Below are positions 1 to 13,400 of a stretch of 64,000 nt of DNA, in pieces (positions within the stretch are counted from its first letter, which is position 1; every line of letters starts with the position of its first letter). The position numbers were made by a program, and so were the translations under genes. Where the stretch lies: positions 65,496,400 through 65,560,399 of the forward strand of contig NC_044277.2 of the NCBI RefSeq assembly GCF_004027225.2. The letters run 5' to 3'. Origin of the DNA: Strigops habroptila (lineage: Eukaryota > Chordata > Aves > Psittaciformes > Psittacidae). Under the pieces are notes generated by a model. The model ran no database searches. It saw only the letters and a list, made by a program, of their open reading frames with translations, and had not been told where the DNA came from.

Positions 1-3000
1 GAAAGATGGCTATGTGAGCAAACAGCCTCAAGTACAAGAGGAAACATAAAAGAAGTTGCCTTGTTTAGCCTAGAAAAATGAAAGGTAAGAGGAGTTCAGA
101 CTGTACTGTATAAATTCAGCAGGTGGCTATATGCCACAGAAGGAAATGAGCTATTTAAGAAAAAGATAACGTTAGAAAAAAACAGATTAGTATAAACCAG
201 TCATGAATAAAATTAGACTGGAAATTAGAAAAAGTACCAGAGTACATAAGCACCAGAGAAGCGAGGTTCTGGAACAGACCTCTAATAGGAGTTGTGGAGG
301 GCAAAACCCCTAGATTATGTTAAAACAGAGTATGAAATAAGCGTTAATAAAGGTATTCGGTGTAGTTGTCTACAACGTGGAGGACTCTTTTCAGTGACCA
401 TCAGTTTTCTGCCAGTTTTTCATCTGATATGGCTATATTATTTGCTGAAAGGTCAAAGAGGAAATCTGTGTAGATCTTGGTACTCCTAGATCGAAGGTCA
501 GCTCTGCAAACTTGTGATTTTCTTTTATATTCCATTATGGCTTTAATTTTAAAGATTTACCTTGCAGATGCTGTAGATAGATAAGAAATCTTCCTTTCTA
601 GGAGAGATGGAAAAAAAGGTGATTGTTTCCAGCCTTCCTGGCTGCAGAAAAAAGTTAAAAATGTAAGTGTATCTTAAAAGCTTAATAAAACAGGGGCACA
701 TAAAACACCTGATACTTTTAGCTAATCTAACAATTTGGGGCTATAAATAAGTTCTCATTCTTATTCAATGCTTCCTTCCCTGAACCACTACTTTCCTCAG
801 TACTTCATAGCATCCTATGAACTTCTTTTCCCTGCACCCCAAAAAAACTCTGTGCACCAGTCAAATTATGGCCCCAAGCTGGCTTGTCTCATCCCCTCCA
901 AATGAAATGTTTGAGCTCTGGACTTATTTTGCTGGTAGATGTGTCATCTGTATCACCGTGTGCATCCTCTCAGATAGTTCATTGACTGTTTAAACCAAAG
1001 GAAAAAAGGGGTTTTAAAACCAGTCTGTGAGGAAGTGTTGTCAGTTGTCCCTTCCTATTTTGTCACTTGGTAGGGAAGGGTATGATACCACTTCATCAGC
1101 ATCAGTCTGGCAGCACTGCCTCTTATCTATGGGCACCTCACTGCAAAGAGTCAAGTGCCACGGGAAGCCACCAGCCTTGTGGCTGCACTAGACAAGTTGT
1201 CGACATTTTCAGTTGGTTTGCAGGATTGGCCAGCTTTCAGCCAAGCTCCTGAGCTCTGGCTGTTAATGAAGCCAAAACCAGTGGACCCGCAGTCACTTAC
1301 CTTAGACAGGTGACTTCTTGACAATGTATCTGGCATTAGGTGTTTTTTACAAAAGAGGTTTTTACTGCAGTTCTTCAACCATGTGAATCTTCCCAGGTTG
1401 AAATGGTTTCTAATCAATGGTGAGGTGGAATTTGAAATAAGCCACATCAGGATATGCATGTCAGCTGCTTTTCTTCATAGCATCCACCACATGCCACATT
1501 CTTAGCAGGTCAGGCACTCAGTGACACTTTTTACGCTATATCAAATCTTCTACAGCTATGTGGTCTTGCTAATTTGAAATTTATCTTGGGATAATGGTCA
1601 CAGTTGGGATATAATATGTCAAGTATTGCCTACATGAATAGCAGAACCTCACCATCTGTCTTGACTTAGCTAGTGATTGCTCTCAGCTGTATTTTTCACC
1701 AGTGCTCTCACACCACAGATAATAGACCCTCTATTGTTACAGCACAGGAGCCACAGGTGGACCTGTGCTATGGCTTGCAGTAAATCTGTGGTACAACTTG
1801 CAGCTCCATGACAAATTCCTCAGCAGTCACTCTTGGCATTCTGAGAAAATATCTATCTTTCATAAATAATGCTTCTGGAGATCAAGTATTTAACACACTT
1901 CTAGCAATTCCATTTTATGATTTTGTTTCTTTAGTCTCCTGGTTTAAAGCACAATCTCATCCCTCAAATACAGAAAAGTGTCAATGTGTTCCTCTCCCAG
2001 TGTGCTCAGGTAGCTGCTGCATACCTTTGCAGTTTAAATAGGAATCTTATCAGTTGTTCTCCAGGTTTTGCCACCTCTGTGATCCCCATGCCATGCTGTC
2101 ATCCTCTTAAAAAACACTTAAATAAATCTTATCTGAACAGGTCTATCTGTGAAAGTAGAATTCATTCATTTCTGAGTTACAGGGAGAAGATGGTGAAAAA
2201 ATTACTTTCATGGAAAAGGAATAGGTAAAAATAGAAATAACAGCATTGTTAACTACATAGGTTCTCAGGACAAATATACAGTAAAGGGTTTCTGACTCCA
2301 GAGTGGGAAAAAGTCTGAGCTATCCTTTATTTGTAATACTCAAAAACCCGTTAGAGGTATAGCAGTACCTCTGATGACCCAGGACAGCTTGTGTGGATTT
2401 TAGCTCTTTTCCATGAAAATCAAGCTTCTGTGATCTGCCTGTCTATCAAGTCATCTCTCCTGCCACAGAAAAGGTTACTACCTCATAACTTCCATTCAGC
2501 CGAAACTGACACTTGAGGAAGTGGCCCATGTGCCTCTTTTCTGCTTCTCTAGCCTCCATCCTCAGGATCACCATCACTGTCTTTCCAGGGGCATTTCACG
2601 GGACCACAGCACGTACAGGGAAAGATACAACTGGGCTCTGCCCCTTGCCACAGTCCATGAAGAGGTTCACCATGTTCAAGAGTGGGCTGCAGAGGTTGGA
2701 TGGGGGATGACTCTGAGCAGGGCTTTTTTTACTGACCTCACAAGTCTGCAGGCAAGGCACTGCCAGCTCTGCTAAGGATTAAAGACAAAACTGACCCAAG
2801 TGGCAATAATGATGGCAAGTCACGGGCCAAACTGAGGGCAGTTAGTATGCTAGTGCTGGCAGCTCCTGAGTAATTGCATCACGAGGGCAATTTTATAATG
2901 ACATAAGCACACATCAGGTGATGAGGTGTAATGAGCTTTTTTGCAAGGAACCAGTGAATATATTTAGAGCTGTAAAAGGTCTGTTAATGAGCTATAATTT

Positions 3001-4110
3001 TCTTCCAGAGACATTTACTGTGACTAATTCTGCAAGGCAGATGAACCTTTCCCCTTCTTGCCACATTTAAGCACGTGTTGAAAAGTGGTGGTGGGGAAAT
3101 TCAGAAGAAAACACACAATAAGGAATGCCTGCTAGCATAACACACTTATTTCATCTCCAGTAGTACTGGAGCCACAGGATTGAGATGACAGTGTGTACCA
3201 GCTCTGGTGGGGAGGGAGGGAAGAGAGAACGATCTGCATCTCCCTGCTCGGGAATGCTGGAGCAGGCTCCTTTTCCAGGGGTATGAGACTCTGCTGAAGG
3301 ATCTGCCCTTTCCAAGAAGGACTGATCACGATGGCAGGTGTCTTGCCAAAGCATCAAGGATTGTATAGAGGAGATGTAGGCAGGGAAAAATCTTTGTTTC
3401 TCAAACCCTTTCTTTTTCTCATCCCAATTTTGCATGTCACATGCAACATTCTGTAGGCAGATGGTGTTTCAGCTGATCAGCTACATACCAAAGGTGTGAT
3501 GAAGACCCATTCCAGCTTTAGCATGTAACTAAAGCTAACAGACCCAAAGACCATTAACTTTGTTTTGCCATCCACATTTTTTCTATGCATGCTGCCTACT
3601 TAGTGAGGCAGTATCTATTCCCCTGTAGTCAGCTTTCCAATATTTGCTTGCACTGGTGCTCTCCGATGGATACTTTTCTGAACTGATGTGTACCTGAATA
3701 GATAAAAAGATTAAATTACATTAAATCATTTCAAGAGAAAACATCCTCCTGATTTACATGTGATGCAGATCAGTCTTTTTATAGCTTAATGTGTTCGCAT
3801 GATAATACTGCTAGAGAAATTGGCTATATATTATTAGGAGAGAGGTAAAGACCATCCAGTCTTTCTAACCGAGATATCATGTTACTTATCAGTGTGTTCT
3901 GCACACTGTGCTCTGCATTCCTTCTTTATCAAGCACTCATATTTCTGTTGCAAATCAGCAGATGCCACGTAATGAAAAAAAGCCCTGATGATTTGATATA
4001 AGAAAAGATGCCTTTCTTGCACAAAGTATAACAGTAACCTAGATATTTGTACAGTATCATTTCTACCTGAGCAGCCAACTCTGGTTAACATATTCATATC
4101 CACAAATCAG
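1..4110. other. AT-rich non-coding stretch, no gene recognised
   Basis: I see no credible gene in this stretch. The open frames are short, have no recognisable motif, and lack paired splice signals that I could defend. No young CR1 tail or long simple repeat was noticed. It is most simply intergenic or intronic DNA. Distal regulatory elements or very old repeats cannot be excluded by eye. Confidence 0.5.
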
Positions 4111-4114
4111 TTCA

Positions 4115-4450
4115 TTAATCTTTCTAGTGTGTTTCTGAATTCAAGTTTTGTTTTCTACAATCCCCTACAGCAATGCATTCTAAAATTTAACTATGTGTTA
4201 TTAAAGAAACTTTCTTTTGCTTTAAATTCTTCCTGATAACTTAGTTTGTTTGTCACCAGGTTCTCTGGATATGATAAAACGATAATTTTTCCCCACTATG
4301 CCTTATTATATCTTCTGTTGTCCAAGCTGAGGATTCCTAGTTTATTTTTCTCTTCCTTCATGTGAAAGCTGTTCTAAGCCACTGATTCCCCTTGTCATGT
4401 TTCTCTGAAGTATTTCTGGGTCCCCTGGATCAGCCCCAGTAGGTTTCTGT
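4115..4450 (-). mobile_element. Ancient LINE relic (CR1/L3-like), antisense
   Basis: Read on the plus strand, this resembles the reverse complement of an old amniote LINE of the CR1/L3 group. Recognisable pieces in order are a block around CTTTCTTTTGCTTTAAATTC, then CCAAGCTGAGGATTCCTAG, then a CTTCATGTGAAAGCTGTTC-like block followed by a degenerate 'cattgatcaccttgttgcc' counterpart. The spacing and order of the blocks are right, but substitutions are frequent and no frame survives. The age implied is far greater than that of the copy at 8-10.4 kb. The family name comes from memory of the consensus and the edges are approximate. Confidence 0.55.
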
Positions 4451-4454
4451 TGCC

Positions 4455-7050
4455 ACCTTCCCACTCTTGGGAACCTGTGCTCTTGGGAGAAAGAGGCAGA
4501 TGATATACTCAGCTCATATAATGACAGTGAAAAACTTTCTTCTCTATCCATATTCTCAGAGCATTCTAACAGCAACTTTTAAAAATACCCACAGATTCAG
4601 CAAGTCTGGAGCACATGGCTTCCAGGAGCTGTGCAAAGTGGAACTAAGGAACTCCCCTGGGTTCCTTAGCATTCTCAGCAGTATCTGGAATGCAGCTTCC
4701 TCCCAGTCCTCCTGCATTCCTAGTACTGTGCTGCTGCTTAAAAATGGAAATCCAGAGAGACCAGCTAACAGGCCTGTAAGTCTGGCTTTGTCACAAGGAA
4801 AATGGAGTGATTTAAATGGTCCTTTGATAACGAGTTTTAAAAGCTTGCTGCTCTGGATAAATTTGCTTCAGCTCCTTGTGCCCTTTTTGCATCTCCTTGT
4901 TTAAAATATTTAAACCTTAGTTGTTGGTATGTGTCATCTTTGTGAGTTCTGTTAGATCATCATAGATGAGTTAAAAAATCATTTAAAACTGTGCTGCTTG
5001 ACAGAGCTGTTAACATCCCATTCTAGGTAAAACATCCCATCTTTTTCTACGTAGAACTCATCTGATAGAGGAATGAGGAGTCAGCTGTGAAATCTGCTCA
5101 CAGCCCCAAATATTCAGTGGTGCTTGGGACATGGCTTTGGTTTGGACTCCTCTCTCACGTGAAAAATAGTCTGGGGAGTGCCAGTCTACAGGAAAGCATT
5201 TTTGGTAGGAGGATGGCAAGGAGCCTTCAACCATCAGAGTTCCTGGCAACACATCGCTCAGCAGTTTGAGACGTGCAGAGCTGATGACAGCCTCTTGAGC
5301 TCCAGGCTCAGTGTGCGCTCGGGATCCCTCAGTTGCTGCAGCTTTAGCAGCTGCACTATTCACACAAGGTAACTCACTAACCAGTGGTTAAGCCCAGTGG
5401 CAGATACTAATAGCAGCAGCCTCTTTCCATTTCTCAAGTCCATTTTAAATTAATAAGAATGTTCCCCTTCTGTTTTTCATCCACAAAGAGACCCCCTTCG
5501 CATATTAATTTAATGTTAAATTGATGGATTAAATTATACCAAGCTCGAAATCAATTCTGCACATATTCATTAGAACGGACTAAATCCCTTAGTAAGGATA
5601 AAGCACAGAAAATGCATTTAGAGACACTGATAAGTCCAGGTCCATTATATGTCATTTTAAACAAAGAGCAAAAAAAAGCCCCTTTGGAGACGCTCTATCA
5701 GCTATTAAACAGAGACATTGCATGCACAGGGAGATTGATGATTAGCATTTCCATTCTCAGAACGGCTCTCCCTGGGCTGATGATAACAAGTAAATGCCTC
5801 TTCGTGTCTTTGTCACAGTTCAGAGAAGCAGATGCCTAGACTAAGCTTTTCTCTTTTGTCTTTCCTCTTGTGCAATCAGTTAACAAGTGCAAAAGCACAA
5901 CACTTTCCACTATTTGCTGGAATTCTTGGATCTTTGGTAGGATCAAGTGGCAATTTTACCATTTTTTCTTTTTTCCTGTACTGACCATTTCTTTTCTGTA
6001 AGCCTCCCTGACTATAAGCTCATCACATTGCTCATCAGCACAGGAGATCTCTCATTTAATAACATGGGACAGACCATCTTTCATGTGGCTGCTGGGCAGG
6101 AGAACCTTTTCAATCTACAGACACCCAAGCCCAAGCCACACGCCTCTCTTCAGCTTTCGGCATTCCAACACTCAGCTTTGAACCTGAATCCAGGTTTCAT
6201 AGATGGGTCCCATTTCTAAAAATGAAAACTCTAAATCTGAATTCTGTAGAACTGAGAATTTAAGAAACTTGTACACATCTACATTTGCACCTAAGGTCTG
6301 TTACTTATTTCAGTTTCACCAAGATTGGGATTTTTCTTGAGATTTTGGCTTATCCTGCAGTCAGTGACTACCATGAAAGAAATGCTGTCTTTTTGATGAA
6401 TACTAGGCTTGTTTGTGGAAAACCCCTTTGCTTTCCAGGTGCCTGTCTTCTGGACAGTAGCTGTTATCTAGGCTGCTGAGGAAGCAGGCACGGCCATCCT
6501 GGCTTGCTTCTGCTTGGCAACTAGAAGTGCTCTCAAAGAGTTAATTGAAAGGAAGAGGAGGAGCAGCACCTCAATGTTCATTAGTGTCCTGAGTTGTGCA
6601 TTTCCCAGATACAGCCCCTACAGACTGCCCTGCCTTCGACTGAGCTATGGAGATGGAGAACAGAGTCTTGTTAGAGCAGATCTGTTAGGCACAGGTAAAT
6701 CTCAAAAGTAGGAAGGACTATCTCCTATGCACAAAAGAGGGTAGGGAAAGAAGGTAAAATAATTGCAAGAGATTACCAAAGATAGTTCTTGGAGGGTTTT
6801 TATGTCTTTGTGTTTTGGAGATGACTTCTTATTTTTTAAATTTTAAACTCAGATTCACAGCATTTGATGTCACAAGACTGGCAATACTTCACCCTTAATC
6901 CAACTCATTACTTTAGTCCCTGCAGCCCCTCCACAACAGAAGGCTGAGGATCATTATCATAGTGTAACGTATGATCTATATCAACTATTTTTAGTTTAAC
7001 CAGCAATGATTTCTAGTACAAAGGGAAAAAAAGGAGGCTGGAGCAGGCAT
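4455..7050. other. Non-coding stretch, no gene recognised
   Basis: There are scattered open frames up to about 145 codons (4467-4904, plus strand). None has a recognisable domain, a plausible signal peptide or convincing exon borders. No RNA gene, long tandem repeat or young transposon was seen. I regard the frames as chance. Confidence 0.45.
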
Positions 7051-7053
7051 GGC

Positions 7054-7211
7054 AAATGCTCCATCCTGGGCAGTGTTCAAGGCCGGGTTGGACAGAGCCT
7101 TGGCTGACATGTTCTAGGGTGAGGCTTCCCTGCCCACAGCAGGGGGGTTGGAACTAGATGATCTTAAGGTCCTTTCCAACCCTAACCATTCTATGATTCT
7201 ATAATTCTATG
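7054..7211 (+). mobile_element. CR1 retrotransposon 3' end fragment
   Basis: This is a short 5'-truncated CR1 tail. It carries the last coding stretch (CAGTGTTCAAGGCCGGGTTGG, encoding a VFKAGLD-like end), the 3' UTR block GGTTGGAACTAGATGATCTT, the CTTTCCAACCCT motif, and a terminal octamer repeat of ATTCTATG type ending near 7210. It is closely similar to the tail of the larger copy at 10,290-10,444 and has the same orientation. CR1 copies are typically 5'-truncated during target-primed reverse transcription, and this one kept only about 160 bases. It cannot make protein. Confidence 0.93.
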
Positions 7212-8033
7212 GGGTTTTTTATGCATGATGTCTTAAATTTAAGTAAAGAAAGGCACGACAACTTTTTGACTAATGGGCTACTTTTTGGAAAATTGTGTGG
7301 CATGTGCAGAATTAGGCAGTATGTGAGGTGAAATATCAAAATACTAACTCAGTTTCATGCCTAATCCCTGCTGTGGGGAGTGAAATTTTGACGGATGGTT
7401 GCCGTACTCATTACCCCTTTCTTCACAATGAGTAATGATTTACCATTAAATCCCACTAAAAAGAATGTATCTATTCATGTAACAAGGTTTATTCAGTGTA
7501 ACCAAGGAATCTGGTCTTTATTTTGTCAAGAGCTTATATTTCAAATCCATAAAATTGAGCTACTAGTATTCATTCACCTATACGCCCAAGGCTGAAGACA
7601 ACTTGACTCCAATACATTTTTACCTGTGGTAAACGTAATTGCCTGTCTTTTATATAGGAAGAACGAACATGTTAAGTATGGTCTTAGGCAATGAGAATCT
7701 CTCTTCTAGGCCTGGCTATAATGTTAATTTGCTATGAAATAATATGGAAGTCTCTAAACTTGACCTCAGTGAAAGAAAAAGGTGAACTTCTCTCTTATAA
7801 CTAAAAATGACTGGGAAATTCTAGTTAAAAATACTATTTATGGCAAAGGTGGGAAGAGTAACCTTGGTTCCATAAATAATTCAGTAGATCATGGGGTTTC
7901 ATGGCATGTTTGGTCCTATTGAATTGAAATGTTAATGGAGAAAAAAAGCATTCTGATTTTTCCTATTGAGAAAAACCCGTAGTTTCTAATATGTAAAGCA
8001 TATTTTATACTTTCCAATCTTTTATTTTGAGAG
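7212..8033. other. Spacer between two CR1 copies
   Basis: This is about 820 bases of AT-rich sequence with no gene or recognisable repeat. It separates two plus-strand CR1 copies. A TGA at 8028-8030 closes the reading frame just before the larger CR1 becomes recognisable, so the LINE frame does not extend into this spacer. Confidence 0.5.
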
Positions 8034-10349
8034 TTGGCAAAGCTAATCCTCGATTGTGTGGAAGACAACTTCCTCTTTCAAGCAGTAGAGGAGCCGACAA
8101 GGAGAGGTGCCATGCTGGACCTTGTGCTCACCAACAGGGAGGGACTGGTTGGAAATGTAACACTCCAGGGCAGCCTTGGCTCTAGTGATCACGAGATGGT
8201 TGAGTTTGAGATCCTCAGGACGGTGAGAAGAGCGTGCAGCAAGCTCACTGCCCTGGACTTCAAGAAAGCAGACTTTGGCCTCTTCAAGAACCTCCTTAGT
8301 AAGGTTTCCTGGGATACAGTCCTAGAGGGCAGGGGGGCCCAAGACTGCTGGTCGGTATTCAAGGATCACCTGCTACGTGCTCAAGAGTGTTGCATCCCTA
8401 CTAGAAGAAAGTGCAGCAGGAGGGCCAGGAGACCTCCATGGATGGACAAGGAGCTGCTGAGGAAACTTAGAGGGAAAAAAGAAGCTTATAGAAGGTGGAA
8501 GCAAGGACAGGCGGCCTGGGAAGAATACAGGAGCATTGCCCGAGAAGCTAGGGACCAGGTTAGGAAAGCTAAGGCCCAGCTAGAATTAAGTTTGGCAAGG
8601 GATGTAAAAGATAACAGGAAAGGATTCTATAGATACGTAGCAAATAAAAGACAGGCTAGGGACAATGTAGGCCCTCTCCAGAAGCTATCAGGAGAACTGG
8701 CTACCATGGATTTGGAGAAGGCTGAGGTTCTTAATGACTTCTTTGCCTCAGTCTTCACCAGCAAATGCTCTGACCACACAACCCAAGTCTTGGAAAGCAA
8801 ATGCAGGGACTGTGAGAATGAAGACCTTAGGCCCACTGTAGGAGAGGATCAGGTTCGAGACCATCTTAAGAACCTGAACGTGCACAAGTCCATGGGACCT
8901 GATGAAATCCATCCGTGGGTCCTGAAGGAGCTGGCGAATGAAGTTGCTAAGCCACTGTCCATCATATTTGAAAAATCCTGGCAGTCAGGTGAAGTTCCCG
9001 ATGACTGGAAGAAGGGTAATATAACCCCCATTTTCAAGAAGGGGAAGGTGGAAGACCCGGGGAACTACAGACCAGTCAGTCTCACCTCTGTGCCTGGCAA
9101 AATCTTGGAACAGTTTCTCCTGGAAAACATGCTAAGGCACATGAAAAACAACGAGGTGGTTGGTGACAGCCAACATGGCTTCACTAAGGGGAAATCCTGC
9201 CTGACCAATTTGGTGGCCTTCTATGATGGAGCCACGGAACTGATGGACAGCAGCAGAGCAGTTGATGTCATCTACCTGGACTTGTGCAAAGCATTCGACA
9301 CTGTCCCACATGACATCCTTGTCTCTAAATTGGAGAGACATCAATTTGATAGATGGACCACTCGGTGGATAAAAAACTGGCTCGATGGCCGCACGCAAAG
9401 AGTTGTGGTAAATGGCTCGATGTCCAGTTGGAAACCTGTAACGAGTGGTGTCCCTCAGGGATCGGTGTTGGGACCGGTCCTGTTCAACATCTTTGTTGGT
9501 GACATGGACAGTGGGATTGAGTGCGCCCTCAGCAAGTTTGCCGACGACACCAAGCTGTGTGGTTCGGTTGATACGCTGGAGGGAAGGGATGCCATCCAGA
9601 GGGACCTTGACACACTTGTGAGGTGGGCTGATGCCAACCTTATGAAGTTTAACCAAGCCAAGTGCAAGGTCCTACACCTGGGTCGGGGCAACCCCAGGCA
9701 CTGCTACAGGCTGGGCAGAGAAGAGATTCAGAGCAGCCCTGCAGAAAAGGACTTGGGGGTGTTGGTTGACGAGAAGCTTAACATGAGCCGGCAGTGTGCG
9801 CTTGCAGCCCAGAAAGCCAACCGTATCCTGGGCTGCATCAAAAGAAGCGTGACCAGCAGGAAGGTCACCTTGAAGGAGGTGATCCTGCCCCTCTACTCTG
9901 CTCTTGTGAGACCTCACTTGGAGTACTGTGTACAGTTCTGGTGTCCTCAACATAAAAAGGACATGGAGCTGTTGGAGCGAGTCCAGAGGAGGGCCACGAG
10001 GATGATAAGAGGGCTGGAGCACCTCCCGTATGAAGACAGGCTGAGAGAGTTGGGGCTGTTCAGCCTGGAGAAGAGAAGGCTGCGTGGTGACCTCAGAGCA
10101 GCCTTCCAGTATCTGAAGGGGGTCTACAAGGATGCTGGGGAGGGACTCTTCCTTAGGGACTGTAGTGGTAGGACAAGGGGTAATGGGTTCAAACTTAAAC
10201 AGGGGAAGTTTAGATTAGATATAAGGAAGAAGTTCTTTACAGTGAGGGTGGTGAAGCACTGGAATGGGTTGCCCAGGGAGGCTGTGGATGCTCCGTCCCT
10301 GGCGGTGTTCAAGGCCAGGTTGGACAGAGCCTTGAGCCACGTGGTTTAG
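8034..10349 (+). CDS. CR1 ORF2 remnant: endonuclease C-terminus plus intact reverse transcriptase
   Basis: This open frame encodes about 771 residues of the CR1 ORF2 polyprotein, which in a full element nicks target DNA and copies its own RNA at the nick. Residues 1-70 are the end of the apurinic-type endonuclease, including its terminal Ser-Asp-His motif at about 51-53. The reverse transcriptase follows: [10 protein letters not shown] near 288, PIFKKGK at 332-338, the YLDL block with the first catalytic Asp at 416, [10 protein letters not shown] at 472-481, and the FADD catalytic box at 502-505. A C-terminal segment with [12 protein letters not shown] lies near 618-630. No stop or frameshift is visible. 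The nominal first codon is TTG and there is a stop (TGA) just upstream, so this is not a natural start but the 5' truncation point. Without the N-terminal endonuclease it should not mobilise by itself. It is probably transcribed only by read-through. Confidence 0.92.
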   Translation: MAKLILDCVEDNFLFQAVEEPTRRGAMLDLVLTNREGLVGNVTLQGSLGSSDHEMVEFEILRTVRRACSKLTALDFKKADFGLFKNLLSKVSWDTVLEGRGAQDCWSVFKDHLLRAQECCIPTRRKCSRRARRPPWMDKELLRKLRGKKEAYRRWKQGQAAWEEYRSIAREARDQVRKAKAQLELSLARDVKDNRKGFYRYVANKRQARDNVGPLQKLSGELATMDLEKAEVLNDFFASVFTSKCSDHTTQVLESKCRDCENEDLRPTVGEDQVRDHLKNLNVHKSMGPDEIHPWVLKELANEVAKPLSIIFEKSWQSGEVPDDWKKGNITPIFKKGKVEDPGNYRPVSLTSVPGKILEQFLLENMLRHMKNNEVVGDSQHGFTKGKSCLTNLVAFYDGATELMDSSRAVDVIYLDLCKAFDTVPHDILVSKLERHQFDRWTTRWIKNWLDGRTQRVVVNGSMSSWKPVTSGVPQGSVLGPVLFNIFVGDMDSGIECALSKFADDTKLCGSVDTLEGRDAIQRDLDTLVRWADANLMKFNQAKCKVLHLGRGNPRHCYRLGREEIQSSPAEKDLGVLVDEKLNMSRQCALAAQKANRILGCIKRSVTSRKVTLKEVILPLYSALVRPHLEYCVQFWCPQHKKDMELLERVQRRATRMIRGLEHLPYEDRLRELGLFSLEKRRLRGDLRAAFQYLKGVYKDAGEGLFLRDCSGRTRGNGFKLKQGKFRLDIRKKFFTVRVVKHWNGLPREAVDAPSLAVFKARLDRALSHVV

Positions 10350-10444
10350 GGCAAGGTGTCCCTGCCCATGGCAGGGGGGTTGGAACTAGATGATCTTAAG
10401 GTCCTTTCCAACCCTTACGATTCTATGATTCTATGATTCTATAA
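8034..10444 (+). mobile_element. CR1 LINE, 5'-truncated, 3' end complete
   Basis: This is a chicken-repeat-1 non-LTR retrotransposon of about 2.4 kb. The left edge lies where the host-like AT-rich DNA changes abruptly to CR1 coding sequence, inside the endonuclease domain. The usual 5' UTR, ORF1 and most of the endonuclease are missing. The right edge has the short 3' UTR (10,350-10,410) and an octamer microsatellite of three ATTCTATG-like units ending near 10,444. The coding part is unbroken, so the insertion is probably comparatively recent. No obvious target-site duplication was seen, which is usual for CR1. Boundaries are good to within about 10 bases on the left and 3 on the right. Confidence 0.95.
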
Positions 10445-10445
10445 T

Positions 10446-13400
10446 GCGTACTGTGTCACCACAACATTTAATACATCCATTAATTATTTGTATCAATTGA
10501 AATATAGTGGGAAAGCAATTACTTTTGCTAAAGGGTTAAATTTTGATTTTCAAGAAATACCTACTCATGATTTTATGTCTTGCTATAAATATTTCAGTGT
10601 TTATTCTAAGTGAGTAAACATAATCATTTTCTAAACATACAGTCTTTGTTGCTACATTGTAAGGGCTATTAATCACTTGGAACTCGGCTTGGTTAAACAA
10701 TTGCTGTTAAAACAGTTTGAGTTGAACAACCAATATTCTTTCAAGAAACAAACTGGAAGCAGACACATCAAACCTTAAGTGGTGTATTTCATCGGAAACT
10801 TTAGCACCTGATGGCTGGAGAAAGAACTGCAGGAGGGCTGTTCTTTGATCCTCAAAAAAGAAATATGTTGTTCTGAAATGTTACTGCTACATTTCACAGG
10901 TATAGTAATTTGGTGTCATGCTCCTATTTTCCTCTTTCTTACACACTATCTCCTCTGATGCACTGCAACAGGCACAGAGCTGCCTACTATTTACCTCCCC
11001 CATGAAACTGATGCCACTGTAGAGCACAGGATACAAGCTCTTGCAAGTAAACCTCAGATACAAAAGAATTGAAAAGGCAGGAAATGCTCAATGTATAATA
11101 CCCATCAAGTAATACCTCAGAAGTGAATTTTCATGGACTTTTTCTGAGTTTCAGTGATAAGGGGGAAAAGGTGAAAAAGAGAGAAGGGAGGGAAAAGAGA
11201 GGAGGGAAAGAGAAGAGAAGGGAAGGGAAAGGAAGAGAAAGAATAGCCCTTTTCTGCCTTACTTCCCCACAAAATATTACTTAGTGTTATTAGTAAGTAC
11301 CTTGTTCTGGTTTAGACGATAAATCACAAAAACAATAAACACCCCCCTGCTCCTGCAAACTTGGTGCTTAGAGAGAATGGGTTAGTCTATTTACCTAGGT
11401 CCACGGGAAAAAAAGCTTTTCATGACCAGCTATTTCTTCCGAAAGGAATACATTGTGGATTTTTAATTTCAGAATTCATATAGATATTCAATATGTACGA
11501 AGGAATGTATCTTCTGATTTTCTATTTGAAAATGATACATTCTGGCTTGATTCATGAAGGCCTTTGGATATTGAGCACTGCAGCATTTAGCTGGAGGCAG
11601 TTTTTCCTAGTGAAGCTCACAGCTATGAATTAGGCAGAAGAAGGTTCTTTATAGAAAACACAGAAAGACTAACGTGTCTGGGAATGGGATTTCCAGAAAC
11701 CAGCATGCCAAACAAGAAGCTAGAGATGCTGAGGAAGGAAATGCTAATAGGAAGGCTGTGGGTTTTAGTCCTGTTCCTCACAGGATTCTTGACGTTTATC
11801 TCCATTTGGTATTCATAACCATGGCCTCTCTCCTGGCCTTAGGCATTGAGGCTTTCTTCCAAGCATTGGGAATAGTGTGGTAACTTCTTTCCCAACAAAC
11901 CAAGAAGTGGCAGGGCTAATACTGCAGAATTTTCTTTTCTGCTTGCTTTGCCCTCCTTCTGTCCTCCTGCCATTAGATCATCTTTCATGATCAGTGTAAG
12001 CCAGGTTCAAGCCTCTCTGCACAGAGATACACCTGAGTCTGGTTTTCTTGCTTTATATGGGTCAAACTAGCACATAATATAAGCAGAGGATGTATCACCT
12101 GTAAATCTTGGTGGGACCCCGAGCTACACACTAAGCAATTTGGCAGTTCCATGGCTTTATTAGTTGTGTACATCACTCATGAAATTTTTGGCAATAATAG
12201 GATCTGGTATTCAGCCTGAGCAAGCAATATGATTTAACCCACCTGTTTTTCACTGTGAGTTGAGTTAATGCCAATTATTTTTCACCTACCTAAAGCTAAG
12301 AGTAAACATGAATGGTTACAGTTATTTGACTAATGTGTTAATCTGATCATTTTTAAAGCAGTAAGTCCCCAGTCACTTCCTAGTGAAAGCAATGGGCTTT
12401 TTTTTGTTTTCATGTTGTGGATTGAAGGAGGATAGTAGGCTTCCCACATTCAGTGGTCAAACACCATATCAATAAAATCCTGACTCTTTCTTACATTTAT
12501 ATCTTGCACAAGACCAAGTAATGTTTTTATGCATTTGAGGGATATTAGTAAAAAGTTCGGCATTAACACTACTGAGGCAACTGTATTTTCATCCTCTGTA
12601 GAAATGGACACTTCTACTTTTAGTTTTTAATGTAAAAAGAACACCTGCATCTTTCAATTACTCCTGAACAACTTATCACTGAAAGAAATAAGCATTTCTC
12701 TTATAAGTATTCTTCTGTTTAAGTTGCGATTTTCCTGCAAGATTGTCATGTAATAGTAGTTGTTTTGAATGGCAATTTATTGATCAACACATGTCCATAA
12801 ACACCTTAGGTACATGGTTACCTTGAGACGCTGCTAGGAATTTGACTGGAATCAGCAGGACTGCTTGCAATGAGTAGAGTTTTTCGCAAAACTGCTCTCC
12901 TAGGTGTGATTTGCAATGCTTGTCTTTTTCTGCTTTGGTCTTAATTTTTTCCTATTATAATTTATCTAATAATCTGCATGACAAATTGGTCTCATTTCAC
13001 CAGTTATATGCAAACCAGCCATTACATCAGAGTTGCTATGAGTATTCATAAATAAGAGCTGAAGAACTTGGCCCAGCACATACTTTTTACGGTAGCAGCA
13101 AACAAGCTTTAAAGAATAAACTTGAGTATCAGATTACTTGGCAAGTTATCTAAATCAAGATATGGGAACAAAGCAATAAACTGCTGCTTTTGAAAACATT
13201 AGACTAACTAAAAATCCTACAGTCTCATGTAAACATTTTATTCTACTAGGAAAATGTTCAGATTTCAGAAAGCTATGAAGTTGACTGAAACAGACTAGAA
13301 ACAGACACTGCTGCTGCAAGGACAGAGTGGAACGGCTTTCTCATCCTTGTAGGAGAGGAGTAGAGAGGAGCTCTCCAGACTGTTGGTATCTAAATTTAAT

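Noticed and set aside
9132..9656. 174-codon minus-strand frame within the CR1 copy
   Set aside because: It is the antisense shadow of the CR1 reverse transcriptase frame.
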